Shown: positions 35,758-44,913 of the stretch, in pieces | Position numbering within the stretch: the stretch's first letter is position 1 | Layout of the letters: the number at the start of each line of letters is the position of its first letter | Origin: Phyllobacterium sp. YR531 | Lineage (GTDB): Bacteria > Pseudomonadota > Alphaproteobacteria > Rhizobiales > Rhizobiaceae | DNA: 64,000 nt | Direction of reading: 5' to 3' | Assembly (NCBI RefSeq): GCF_000282595.1 | Contig: NZ_AKIZ01000022.1 | Coordinates: 62,001 to 126,000 of the forward strand | Made by a program: the position numbers and the translations under genes | The notes under the pieces: generated by a model | What the model was told of the DNA's origin: nothing | Seen by the model: the letters and a program-made list of their open reading frames with translations, nothing else | Databases searched by the model: none

Positions 35758-36674
35758 TGTCTGCACCAAGACAACGCCTCAGAATCGCGGTCGGCATACC
35801 TTCCACAGGTCGAGCAGACATACTTGCCGCGACAGTGCCAATGATTGAACAGCAGACGCGCTTACCCGATCAAATTATTGTTTGTACGCTCCGGTCGAGT
35901 GACATCCCGGAAGATTTCGGGAACGGAATGTTGACGTCCTTGCTGTTATTGCAGTCATCCTCTGGTTTAGCCAAGCAGCGTAATGACATAATCCGATCAT
36001 CAGAAACCTTCGACATATTGTTATTTCTGGACGACGATTTCCTTATGGCGCCTAACTACATAGCTGAAGTGGAGCAATTATTCCTTCGGCACGACGATGT
36101 TGTGGTGTCGACCGGAAACGTTCTTGTAGATGGTATCGGAACTCCCGGAATTTCGGTGAAAGAGGGAGCAGTTTTATTACAAGCCTTGGTGGTTGATCCA
36201 GGTTGGCGCCCTGATTTGTTAAGCGATATCTATAATGGATATGGCTGCAATATGTCGCTACGCCTTGATGTTCTGAGACGCAATCAAATCTGGTTCGATG
36301 AAAATCTGCCCCTCTATTGCTGGCTTGAGGATGTGGATCTCAGCCGGCTGCTCGCCAAGCATGGTCGTATCGTTAAATCAAACAAACAACGAGGTATACA
36401 TCTTGGTGTCAAGAGCGGGCGGACATCTGGGATAAAGTTTGGCTACTCACAAATCGCGAACCCTTACTATTTGGCGAGGAAAGGTACCATGGTATTCTCC
36501 AAGGCCATCGCAATGGCATCCAAGAACCTGATTGCCAACCTTGTCGGCAGTATTTCGCCGGAAGCGTGGATTGACAGGAAAGGACGGCTAAAGGGTAATG
36601 GATTGGCTCTCTTCGATCTTCTCCGCGGAAGGATTTCGCCGTCGGGCGTACTGGACGTGGAAAAGGCTGATTGA
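35742..36674 (+). CDS. GT2-family glycosyltransferase
   Basis: This encodes 310 residues, translationally coupled to exoP (16-base overlap). The GT-A nucleotide-binding start RIAVGIPSTGRADILAATVPMIEQQ and the metal-binding LLFLDDDF (DDD) identify family GT2. The late YCWLEDVDLSRLLAKHG has the ED-type catalytic base seen in this family. It is a cytoplasmic or membrane-associated enzyme adding one sugar to the repeat unit. Donor unknown. Confidence 0.88.
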   Translation: MAQSIMSAPRQRLRIAVGIPSTGRADILAATVPMIEQQTRLPDQIIVCTLRSSDIPEDFGNGMLTSLLLLQSSSGLAKQRNDIIRSSETFDILLFLDDDFLMAPNYIAEVEQLFLRHDDVVVSTGNVLVDGIGTPGISVKEGAVLLQALVVDPGWRPDLLSDIYNGYGCNMSLRLDVLRRNQIWFDENLPLYCWLEDVDLSRLLAKHGRIVKSNKQRGIHLGVKSGRTSGIKFGYSQIANPYYLARKGTMVFSKAIAMASKNLIANLVGSISPEAWIDRKGRLKGNGLALFDLLRGRISPSGVLDVEKAD

Positions 36675-36996
36675 TTTTCCAGAAGCACACCATGCCACCG
36701 CCTGGGTACTGCTCGCAATAATTATGTTAATGACAGTTGGGCCGATCAATTTGCGACCAGCGACATGGTTGGGCCCAAACGTTGAGCGATTTTCTGCTTT
36801 TTTGCTAGTTGGTGTCACTTTTAGTTTGACCTACCCGAAGCGCCTGATTTTTGTCGGGGCAGTTATAGTATTGGCATGCGGCCTCTTTGAGTATGCGCAA
36901 CATATTATGCCTTACCGTCATGCCAATATGGGGAATTTCCTGGTGAAGATTGCTGGTGCCGCAACAGGTATAGCTGGAGTCAGGATACTTCGCTAA
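36598..36996 (+). CDS. VanZ-like small membrane protein
   Basis: This encodes 132 residues with four hydrophobic segments. The pattern NVERFSAFLLVGVTFSLTYP, GLFEYAQHIMPYRHANMGNFLVKIAGAATGI is that of VanZ-like proteins with the conserved polar D/N-x-x-x-N-x-x-G helix. The start at 36598 overlaps the glycosyltransferase gene by 77 bases, and no later standard start is seen. VanZ-like genes are frequent at the end of rhizobial EPS operons; their role is not known. Confidence 0.75.
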   Translation: MDWLSSIFSAEGFRRRAYWTWKRLIDFPEAHHATAWVLLAIIMLMTVGPINLRPATWLGPNVERFSAFLLVGVTFSLTYPKRLIFVGAVIVLACGLFEYAQHIMPYRHANMGNFLVKIAGAATGIAGVRILR

Positions 36997-37195
36997 GCGC
37001 TAGCAGAGCCTGAACTCATGGCATTAGCAATTGAAGACATTTGCGACAGATTTTTACAATTGAATGCCATTCCGGCATATCTCTGGGACATTCATTTTAT
37101 AGGATGCGGTGCAGATAAAGGACCTGCCCGACTATTTTGCTTGTGTATGCAAGCCAAGAACATAGGTCCGCTAATTCATTGAGCAGGAGAAACCT

Positions 37196-37489
37196 ATGAC
37201 AACCGGCAACAATGACTTTGATCCCGAATATGTAAGCAGGTGCACCGATGCCGTTGAAAATATCGGCCGTAGATACATGGTAGGCATCATTTTCATCAGT
37301 ATGGTTATCACATCGCTTACCATGTCCGAACTGCAGGGAAACCAGTCCTCGTCATATTTAAATACAGCGGATCCGATTACGGAAGTACAGTTACCAATGC
37401 CTGCAAAAGCAGTTATGAACCCGCTGTTACATCCAGCCACGGCAGTCATCTGTAAAACCCAAACGCCAGTCGAGTACCGGAATAGCTGA
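37196..37489 (+). CDS. Small single-pass membrane protein, unknown
   Basis: This encodes 97 residues with AGGAG seven bases before the ATG, which argues for a real gene. One hydrophobic helix (MVGIIFISMVITSLTM) at ~28-43 is followed by a polar, probably periplasmic, tail with one Cys. No family recognised. A rho-independent terminator follows at 37525. Confidence 0.6.
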   Translation: MTTGNNDFDPEYVSRCTDAVENIGRRYMVGIIFISMVITSLTMSELQGNQSSSYLNTADPITEVQLPMPAKAVMNPLLHPATAVICKTQTPVEYRNS

Positions 37490-37524
37490 GCTTTCGGATT
37501 ACCCGTATTGCTTACGACCATAAG

Positions 37525-37566
37525 AATACCGGCAACATTGCAGATTGCATGGCGCCGGTATTTTTA
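37525..37566 (+). terminator. Rho-independent terminator
   Basis: AATACCGGC at 37525-37533 pairs with GCCGGTATT at 37554-37562 and is followed by TTTAT. The arms are perfect over nine pairs with a 20-base loop that can fold further. It ends the small gene at 37196 and separates it from the convergent histidine-kinase gene. Confidence 0.75.
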
Positions 37567-37580
37567 TCACTATTTCCCAA

Positions 37581-39014
37581 TTATGCTTTTGGCAGAACGA
37601 CTGCTGCACGCAATCCTGGATTATTCTGGGTAAGTTCAATATCCCCGCCATGGTGACGTACAATGGCACGGGCTATGGACAGGCCCAGACCAACACCTCC
37701 CGTCTCCCGATTTCGCGAGCGCTCTAATCTATAAAATGGAGCGAACACCTGTTCGATTTCTTCTTCGGGAATGCCTGGGCCTGAATCATTGACAATGATA
37801 TCGATTGTCGTGGGCGTAGGCTGAAGACGGACGAACGCCTCACCACCATAGCGCGCAGCGTTTTCGATCAAGTTTCTCACTGCCCTCCGCAAGCCGTCTG
37901 GGCGGCAACGATAGATAATTTTCTCACCATCTATAAATTTAACGTTATGTCCCAACTCTTTAAGATCAGAGCACAAGCTTTCAACCAATGCATTCAAATC
38001 TACAGGTCGCGTTTGTTCGACGGTGGCCTCTCCTTTGGCAAATACTAAAGAAGCTTCAGTCATTGTTTGAATTTCATCGATGGTATTAAGCATTTTTTGC
38101 TGTAATTCCTCATCGGCTACGAATTCTGTACGAAGTCTCAATGTTGTAAGAGGTGTCCGCAGATCGTGGCTGATGGCTGCCAACATACGTGTACGGTCAT
38201 CAACGAAACGGCGAAGTCGCAACTGCATGCGATTGAAAGCAGCGCACATGTTGCGGATGTCATCGGGGCCTGTCTCCGGCAATATGGAAATGCTTTCACC
38301 GCGTCCGAGCGCCTCTGCTGATTGAGACAATGCCCGCAGTGGCTTGGCAATACGATTGGCAATGAAGATGCCGATAAGTGCAATAATAGTGACAGTCAGT
38401 ACAATGGAGAGCAGGGTTTGAGTCCTCCAGAAATCCGGCACTATAGCTTTATACGAAGCTGCGTTGAGCCAAGTACCATCTTTCAACTGAACGGCCATCC
38501 CAATGCCGTCATTGTTTGAAAAACGCAGATATCTGGCTGGTGTAGAGAGCGGCCATGATCCAACTGGAAGCGCTGCCCAGTTACTGACACTATCTGCTGT
38601 GCGGGCCAGTTCTTTGCCACGCCATTCTCGTTCAAGCGAATGGCCCTCCGCATCCCTATCTCCATCACGTTTTGAAAACAGGCTTATGAGGTTGGGCAAT
38701 GGTTCTTGTAGTTGCGCTGTCGCTTGCCTGAACCAAACCTGTGTGTCTACGGGTTCGCTAGCTGAAATCCAGAAGCGGGCGTAGCCAGTTGCGCTAGCCA
38801 AAAGAACATCACGGCGGAGATCGGTTGGCTGCGCATCCACAACCTGTGCAAGGGTTGCTGCACGGCTAAGGAATTCACTTTGGATAGATTCCCTCAGGGC
38901 GCGCTGCTTGTCGCTCCAGAAAATGGCGAAACCTATTGCTTGCGCCGTGAATAGTGCAATGAGCATGAACGTAATGAACTGGCTCGCCAAGCTCGTTTTC
39001 CACCAGTTCATCAT
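37581..39014 (-). CDS. Sensor histidine kinase
   Basis: This encodes 477 residues from an ATG that overlaps the response-regulator stop by four bases (ATGA); a longer frame runs up to 39056. A helix near the N-terminus (FITFMLIALFTAQAIGFAIF), a periplasmic sensor of ~140 residues and a second helix (LLSIVLTVTIIALIGIFIANRIAKPL) lead into HAMP. The DHp box AAISHDLRTPLTTL has the phospho-His, and the ATPase domain has LIENAARYGG and DSGPGIPEEEIEQVFAPF with GGVGLGLSIA. It is EnvZ/OmpR class. The partner regulator gene is directly upstream. Confidence 0.92.
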   Translation of the reverse strand: MMNWWKTSLASQFITFMLIALFTAQAIGFAIFWSDKQRALRESIQSEFLSRAATLAQVVDAQPTDLRRDVLLASATGYARFWISASEPVDTQVWFRQATAQLQEPLPNLISLFSKRDGDRDAEGHSLEREWRGKELARTADSVSNWAALPVGSWPLSTPARYLRFSNNDGIGMAVQLKDGTWLNAASYKAIVPDFWRTQTLLSIVLTVTIIALIGIFIANRIAKPLRALSQSAEALGRGESISILPETGPDDIRNMCAAFNRMQLRLRRFVDDRTRMLAAISHDLRTPLTTLRLRTEFVADEELQQKMLNTIDEIQTMTEASLVFAKGEATVEQTRPVDLNALVESLCSDLKELGHNVKFIDGEKIIYRCRPDGLRRAVRNLIENAARYGGEAFVRLQPTPTTIDIIVNDSGPGIPEEEIEQVFAPFYRLERSRNRETGGVGLGLSIARAIVRHHGGDIELTQNNPGLRAAVVLPKA

Positions 39015-39736
39015 AGAAATTCTACCTCTGACGATAGGCTGTAGCCACCGCCCCAATGTGTTTTTATCATTGTCGGGTTTTTTGGGTCCGGTTCAATTTT
39101 CTTTCGCAGCCGGCTAACCTGATTATCGATACTGCGGTCAAAAGGATCGGCAGCGCGGCCCACTGTGAGATCAAGAAGCTGGTCGCGGCTGAGGACAAGG
39201 CCAGGATGAGAAAGGAACGCTTTGAGTAGGCGAAACTCTGCTGTACTGAGCGCGATACCGACACTGTCGGCACCCAATAGTTCGCGGCGACCCATATCGA
39301 GCTGCCAGGCTCCGAATCTGATTATTTTGGCGGCGAGTTCTCCGCGCTGGGGTGGAAGGCTGGATACCCTGCGAAGCACAGCGCGCACGCGTGCCAAAAG
39401 TTCCCGCGGGTTAAAAGGCTTTGTCAGATAATCATCAGCACCCAATTCGAGCCCGATGATCCTATCTGTATCGTCAGCCATAGCTGTCAGGAAAATCACG
39501 GGTACTTGACTTGTTGTTCGCAGTTGACGGCATACGGAAAGACCATCCTCTCCAGGCATCATTATATCGAGTATGATGAGATCAGGGGCACCGTGTTCAA
39601 GTATCCGTCGGAGAGCATTGCCGCTTTCCGCTACACTTATTCTATATCCGTGTTGCGCAAGATACTTGCCAACGAGATCGCGAATATCGCGATGATCATC
39701 TACAACAGCAATGTGCGGCATTGATTGCATAGTCAA
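39011..39736 (-). CDS. OmpR-family response regulator
   Basis: This encodes up to 241 residues. The frame starts at a TTG (39736); ATGs at codons 3 and 6 are possible starts. The receiver domain has DDH near the N-terminus and phospho-acceptor Asp in DLIILDIMMPGEDG; the winged-helix domain (~135-235) ends NPTMIKTHWGGGYSL. It is divergent from the RND efflux operon, the arrangement seen for AdeRS and similar pump regulators, so it probably controls that pump. Confidence 0.92.
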   Translation of the reverse strand: MTMQSMPHIAVVDDHRDIRDLVGKYLAQHGYRISVAESGNALRRILEHGAPDLIILDIMMPGEDGLSVCRQLRTTSQVPVIFLTAMADDTDRIIGLELGADDYLTKPFNPRELLARVRAVLRRVSSLPPQRGELAAKIIRFGAWQLDMGRRELLGADSVGIALSTAEFRLLKAFLSHPGLVLSRDQLLDLTVGRAADPFDRSIDNQVSRLRKKIEPDPKNPTMIKTHWGGGYSLSSEVEFL

Positions 39737-40015
39737 ACCTGACAGAGTTCAAAACTTACCCAAGTATATAAGGTATCTCTGCAAGACGGCACTCGAAAAA
39801 GTGTATCAAAGTTTACCAACGTGTCATCTACCGCAAGCACGAGACCGAACTTGCGACAACTCGTTACAATTTCATCCTCGTCTGGCACATCTGTGCGACA
39901 AGTTTCTCATAGCTTGGCAGCCGTGCAGATATTTCGGCAGCGCATTTTGGTGCGTTTCTCGGGGTGGGGGAGATCGTTCGCACGCTGTGTCTTGAATTTA
40001 ACAAGGGTGCCGATC
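39737..40015. promoter_or_regulatory. Divergent promoter region, two-component system / RND efflux
   Basis: These 279 bases lie between the response-regulator gene (minus) and the adaptor gene (plus). The adaptor frame is open back to 39821, but the part before 40007 does not look like adaptor protein. I could not find a clear repeated operator. Confidence 0.4.
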
Positions 40016-41257
40016 TTGAGCCTAATCAAATTCCCGCTGTCCAATCTTGTCGCCGTCCCACTTTTGGTGTTGCTCGCTGCCTGCAATCAGGAAAGTAAGA
40101 GCACGCCTCCGCCAACTGTAACGCCAGAAGTCAGCGCTGTTACGCTTGAACCTCAACCAGTTGCCATCACAGCGGAGCTGCCCGGCAGAACTTCTGCAAG
40201 TGTGATTGCTGAGGTTAGACCGCAAGTTGGCGGGATTATACGCAGCCGCAATTTTCGGGAAGGCAGTGACGTAAAACAGGGAGACGTGCTGTACGAGATT
40301 GATCCCTCTTTCTATCAGGCCGCCTATGACAATGCGAAGGCCGCAGTCGAAAGGGCTCAAGGCGCTCTTCCTACAGCAAAGGCAAGGTTTGATCGTTATG
40401 CCAATCTCAATAAAACCAATGTCATCAGCCAGCAGGATCTGGACGATTCACAATCAACTTATGCGCAGGCACAGGCAGACGTAGCGGCGGCAAATGCTGC
40501 ACTGGAAACTGCGCGGATCAATCTCGATTACACGAAGATCAGAGCGCCTATTGATGGTCGTGTGGATGCTTCAACGGTAACGGTAGGGGCACTTGTAACT
40601 GCAGGCCAGACGACCGCTCTGGCGACTATACGCAAGCTTGATCCAATCAATGTCGACGTTACTCAGTCAAGTGTCAATTTTCTGAAACTCCGCCATGCTC
40701 TCGATGAAGGTCGCCTCAAAAGAGATGGCAGCAATGTTTCGGTCAGCTTAGCTTTGGAAGATGGCTCGACCTACAAACAAACTGGTACGCTTGAGTTTTC
40801 AGAGGCGACGGTTGCCGAGTCGGTCGGCACGATCAATGTCCGGGCAACCTTTCCCAATCCGGATAGAATGCTGCTACCCGGTATGTATGTCCGCGCAACC
40901 GTTGAGGAAGGGGTTGCCGAAAACAGCTACCTCGTTCCCCAACGCGCAGTCAGCCGAAATACCAAAGGGGAAGCAACAGCAAAATTTGTGACTGCCGAAG
41001 GCAAAGTTGAAGACAGAGTGTTGCCGGTGCAGCGGGCGATCGGCAATAACTGGCTGGTCAGCGAAGGCGTCAAGCAAGGTGATCGTGTAATCGTCGAGGG
41101 CAGTCAACGCATCTCTACTGGTCAGGAAGTGAATGTCAGCGTGGTGACAATTGATGATGCCACGGGTGTGTTGCGCCAAGCATCACTGCCAAGCGATGGG
41201 CAATCGGCAGAACTAGCCCAAGCCGAGAAGACCGTTGCCACCGGCGCTGTGGAGTGA
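40016..41257 (+). CDS. RND efflux periplasmic adaptor lipoprotein (AcrA/MexA type)
   Basis: This encodes ~413 residues from TTG 40016 (AAGGG upstream; GTG 40007 is an alternative). A signal peptide ends in the lipobox LLAAC, so the Cys would be lipidated. The lipoyl half VIAEVRPQVGGIIRSRNFREGSDVKQGDVLYEID, the helical hairpin (~100-170), the returning lipoyl strand NLDYTKIRAPIDGRVD and the barrel domain follow in family order. It bridges the pump to a TolC-like channel not encoded here. Confidence 0.92.
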   Translation: MSLIKFPLSNLVAVPLLVLLAACNQESKSTPPPTVTPEVSAVTLEPQPVAITAELPGRTSASVIAEVRPQVGGIIRSRNFREGSDVKQGDVLYEIDPSFYQAAYDNAKAAVERAQGALPTAKARFDRYANLNKTNVISQQDLDDSQSTYAQAQADVAAANAALETARINLDYTKIRAPIDGRVDASTVTVGALVTAGQTTALATIRKLDPINVDVTQSSVNFLKLRHALDEGRLKRDGSNVSVSLALEDGSTYKQTGTLEFSEATVAESVGTINVRATFPNPDRMLLPGMYVRATVEEGVAENSYLVPQRAVSRNTKGEATAKFVTAEGKVEDRVLPVQRAIGNNWLVSEGVKQGDRVIVEGSQRISTGQEVNVSVVTIDDATGVLRQASLPSDGQSAELAQAEKTVATGAVE

Positions 41258-41265
41258 TCTGAAAA

Positions 41266-44200
41266 ATGTCACGCTTTTTTATTGATCGGCCAATTTTCGC
41301 TTGGGTTATCGCCATTGTCATCATGCTGGGTGGTCTGCTCTCGATTACAACACTGTCCGTCTCGCAATATCCGCAAATCGCGCCAACAACAGTACGTATC
41401 ACCGCAAATTATTCCGGTGCGGATGCACAAACCGTTGAGAATTCCGTCACCAAAGTAATCGAACAGGGGATGACCGGGATAGACAATCTCGACTACATGA
41501 CGTCGACTTCGACCTCAACAGGTCAAGCTTCAACTACCCTGACTTTCACAAGTGCCGCCGATCCCGATGTTGCGCAAATGCAGGTGCAGAACAAACTGCA
41601 GTTAATCACGGCTCAATTACCACAGATTGTACAAAGCACGGGGATAACAGTCACCAAGTCGACCTCAAGTTTTTTCATGATCATCGGATTTGTCTCTAAA
41701 GACAACAAGATGACCACAACGGATTTGGCTGATTACATTGATACGACCTTAAACGACACTTTGAAACGTGTCCCTGGCGTTGGTGACACACAGATTTTTG
41801 GTGCTGGCTATGCCATGCGCATATGGGTTAATCCCGACAAGCTGGCTCAATACCAGCTCAATATCAGCGATGTAACGGCAGCAATCCAGTCACAGAATTC
41901 TCAAGTGTCTGCGGGTGAACTTGGTGGATTACCCCAGCAACGCGGTCAGCAGCTAAATGCCACGGTTACAGCCAAAGGTCGTTTGCAAACGCCGGAGCAG
42001 TTCAACAACATTATTTTAAAGAGCCAGCAAGGTGGGGCTCTCGTGCGCCTTAGCGACGTAGCGGAGGTTGAACTCGGTGCAGAAAGCTACACGCGAACTG
42101 CAGTTTATAACGGCAATAATGCAGCGGGCCTCGGTATAAATCTCGCGACCGGTGCCAATGCGATTGATACTGCGGAAGCAGTGCAATCAACCATTGCCGG
42201 ACTACAGCAAACTCTTCCGGCAAATGTCGAGGTTGTCTATCCATATGACACCACGCCGTTCGTGAAGCTTTCCATTGAGGACGTTGTAAGAACGTTGGTC
42301 GAAGCCATCATACTCGTCTTTGTCGTTATGTTCATTTTCCTGCAGAATTTCCGTGCAACGCTTATCCCGACGCTTGCTGTACCTGTCGTGCTTCTTGGTA
42401 CTTTCGGTGTCCTTTCAATATTCGGCTATTCCATAAACACATTGACCATGTTCGGCATGGTGCTCGCCATTGGTCTGCTCGTCGACGATGCCATCGTCGT
42501 GGTCGAAAATGTAGAACGTGTCATGGAAGAAGAAGGGCTTTCCCCTCGGGAAGCTACAATCAAATCAATGAATGAAATTACCGGCGCCTTGATAGGTATC
42601 GCTACAGTACTATCGGCGGTCTTTGTTCCGATGGCATTCTTTTCCGGATCGGTCGGCGTTATTTATCGTCAGTTTTCGGTGACTATTGTTTCGGCGATGG
42701 TTCTTTCGGTTGTGGTTGCATTGATCCTTACACCGGCGCTCTGCGCTACTATTTTGCGCAAACCGCAGCACGGTGTAGTCAAGAAGGGTTTTTTCGGCTG
42801 GTTTAATCGTAATTTCGACCGTAGCGTCAATGGATATGGCTCAAGCGTTGGGGCCATACTCCGTCGACCTCTAGCATTCCTCACTGTCTTCCTGTTGATC
42901 GGTTTGACGGCAGGCTGGCTTTTTAACCGACTGCCCGGGTCGTTTCTTCCTGAAGAAGATCAGGGGCGCCTGCTTACGTCAATCCAGCTGCCACCCGGTG
43001 CAACTGCTGACCGTACGCAGGCTGTGCTGGATCGGGTGACAAACTATTATCTCACCAACGAAAAAGACTATGTCGAAGGCGTATTTGGTACGGTGGGGTT
43101 CAATTTCAGTGGACAGGGACAGAATGTCGGTATGCTCTTCATCAATCTCAAAGACTTTAGTCTTCGCGAGGATGATAATGCATCCGCACAAGCCATTGCG
43201 CGTCGTGCGATGGGTGCATTTTCTAAGATCAAGGATGGTAGGGTTATCGCGCTTGCCCCTCCCGCTATTCAAGGATTTGGCAATTCCGCAGGCTTTGACC
43301 TATATGTGAAGGATGAGCAGGGTGCAGGCCACGAAGCCCTTATGCAGGCACGCAACCAGCTCTTGGGGCTGGCTGGAAAAAGCCCCCTACTTTCGGGCGC
43401 TCGCCCGAATGGTCAGGAAGATACACCGCAATATTCAGTCTCGATAGATCAGGAGAAAGCACGCGCATTCAATCTCAATTTGTCTGACGTTGATACGACT
43501 TTGTCTACGGCGTGGGGCGGAACCTATGTGAACGACTTCATTGACCGCGGGCGTATCAAACCGGTCTATGTGCAGGGCGATGAAAACTTCCGCATGCAAC
43601 CTGACGATTTTGATCGCTGGTTTGTGCGCAATTCCGATGGTGAAATGCTTCCGTTCTCGGCGTTTGCCAGTGGCTCATGGGTTTATGGATCGCCTCGACT
43701 TGAGCGTTATAACGGCGCGGCGGCGGTCCAGATTCAGGGGGCAGCGGCTGCAGGCATTAGCTCGGGTGATGCAATGAATGAGATTGACGCGCTGATGACC
43801 CAGTTGCCCGGCGGATTCACACATGAATGGACCTCGATCTCAGCGCAGGAAAAGCTTTCAGGCAGTCAGGCTATGGCGCTTTATGCCATCTCGGTACTCG
43901 TTGTTTTCCTTGCATTGGCAGCACTTTATGAAAGCTGGTCCATACCGCTAGCCGTCATGCTTTCTGTTCCCATTGGCATCTTTGGCGCATTGGTTGGTGC
44001 AACGGCTTTCGGCCAATCCAACGATGTATTTTTCAAAGTCGGATTGTTGACCACAATCGGGCTGTCTGCAAAAAATGCCATCCTGATTGTGGAGTTTGCT
44101 ATTGAACGACAAAGAGCGGGTCTGGATTTGATAACTGCAACATTAGAGGCTGCCCGGCAGCGTTTGCGGCCAATTCTGATGACATCACTCGCATTTATAC

Positions 44201-44391
44201 TGGGCGTACTGCCACTTGCTATCGCCAGCGGGGCAGGCTCAAAAAGTCAAAACTCTATCGGTATCGCGGTTATGGGCGGAATGATTTCTGCAACCATACT
44301 CGGTGTGCTATTTATTCCATTGCTTTTCGTGGCTACCAGAAAAATATTCAAGGGAGGCCAAGTTGTTGATTTGTCACCAGTCAAAGTGTGA
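41266..44391 (+). CDS. RND multidrug efflux pump (AcrB/MexB, HAE1 type)
   Basis: This encodes 1041 residues, eight bases after the adaptor gene. The start [21 protein letters not shown] and motif [21 protein letters not shown], with the paired Asp of the proton relay in helix 4, are typical of HAE1 pumps. Twelve membrane helices and two large periplasmic loops are present, with [17 protein letters not shown] in helix 10 holding the relay Lys. Length equals the usual ~1040. The substrate range (drugs, bile salts, dyes) cannot be told from sequence alone. Confidence 0.95.
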   Translation: MSRFFIDRPIFAWVIAIVIMLGGLLSITTLSVSQYPQIAPTTVRITANYSGADAQTVENSVTKVIEQGMTGIDNLDYMTSTSTSTGQASTTLTFTSAADPDVAQMQVQNKLQLITAQLPQIVQSTGITVTKSTSSFFMIIGFVSKDNKMTTTDLADYIDTTLNDTLKRVPGVGDTQIFGAGYAMRIWVNPDKLAQYQLNISDVTAAIQSQNSQVSAGELGGLPQQRGQQLNATVTAKGRLQTPEQFNNIILKSQQGGALVRLSDVAEVELGAESYTRTAVYNGNNAAGLGINLATGANAIDTAEAVQSTIAGLQQTLPANVEVVYPYDTTPFVKLSIEDVVRTLVEAIILVFVVMFIFLQNFRATLIPTLAVPVVLLGTFGVLSIFGYSINTLTMFGMVLAIGLLVDDAIVVVENVERVMEEEGLSPREATIKSMNEITGALIGIATVLSAVFVPMAFFSGSVGVIYRQFSVTIVSAMVLSVVVALILTPALCATILRKPQHGVVKKGFFGWFNRNFDRSVNGYGSSVGAILRRPLAFLTVFLLIGLTAGWLFNRLPGSFLPEEDQGRLLTSIQLPPGATADRTQAVLDRVTNYYLTNEKDYVEGVFGTVGFNFSGQGQNVGMLFINLKDFSLREDDNASAQAIARRAMGAFSKIKDGRVIALAPPAIQGFGNSAGFDLYVKDEQGAGHEALMQARNQLLGLAGKSPLLSGARPNGQEDTPQYSVSIDQEKARAFNLNLSDVDTTLSTAWGGTYVNDFIDRGRIKPVYVQGDENFRMQPDDFDRWFVRNSDGEMLPFSAFASGSWVYGSPRLERYNGAAAVQIQGAAAAGISSGDAMNEIDALMTQLPGGFTHEWTSISAQEKLSGSQAMALYAISVLVVFLALAALYESWSIPLAVMLSVPIGIFGALVGATAFGQSNDVFFKVGLLTTIGLSAKNAILIVEFAIERQRAGLDLITATLEAARQRLRPILMTSLAFILGVLPLAIASGAGSKSQNSIGIAVMGGMISATILGVLFIPLLFVATRKIFKGGQVVDLSPVKV

Positions 44392-44396
44392 TGGTT

Positions 44397-44792
44397 CTAG
44401 TGGTTTCGGATGACGTTCAAAAATATACTGGCGATGTTCGCTAAGTGACTGTCGCCACCTTCATGGTAGGCCTGGCGGCCTGCCGCGGCTATTACATCGA
44501 ACAGGCGGTTTTCCTGATCTGCGAGTTTTGCAATTTCCGCGACTTGGTGTTCGTTATTCTCGGATGCTCCGTACTGGTTATTCAAATGAGCCAAAAGCAG
44601 GTTTTTTCGCCCCTCTATGTCGCTTGTCATAGCGCTGTAGAAGCCCCATAGAAACCATGTTTCGCCAGTCTGCATGTCTCTATCGCTGATTTGAGCACGC
44701 TGCCAGTCGTGAAGCTTTGCGCGTTGCGCATTGGCTGTCCGAGTAGCCAATTCGTAAGCCTCATTGTCTGTCTTACTCGTTCCCAATGTCAT
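44397..44792 (-). CDS. Helical cytoplasmic protein, unknown function
   Basis: This encodes 131 residues from ATG 44792, chosen because a strong GGAGGT lies four to six bases upstream; a longer frame reaches 44846. It has no membrane segment. The sequence is helical with several Trp/Gln/Asn residues (KLHDWQRAQISDRDMQTGETWFLWGFY). No family recognised. It ends five bases from the RND pump gene, convergent. Confidence 0.65.
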   Translation of the reverse strand: MTLGTSKTDNEAYELATRTANAQRAKLHDWQRAQISDRDMQTGETWFLWGFYSAMTSDIEGRKNLLLAHLNNQYGASENNEHQVAEIAKLADQENRLFDVIAAAGRQAYHEGGDSHLANIASIFLNVIRNH

Positions 44793-44913
44793 ATCAACCT
44801 CCAACGTCGCCTTACATGCATAGTACTGGAGCATAACAATACGCATGGGTTTACGACAACCCTGTGAATCCGACTAGCCTTTCGAGATCGAGAGATCTTT
44901 ATAAAATGAGGCC

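Noticed and set aside
39821-40015. N-terminal extension of the RND adaptor frame
   Set aside because: The 65 residues before the signal peptide have no similarity to adaptors, and the lipoprotein signal must be N-terminal.
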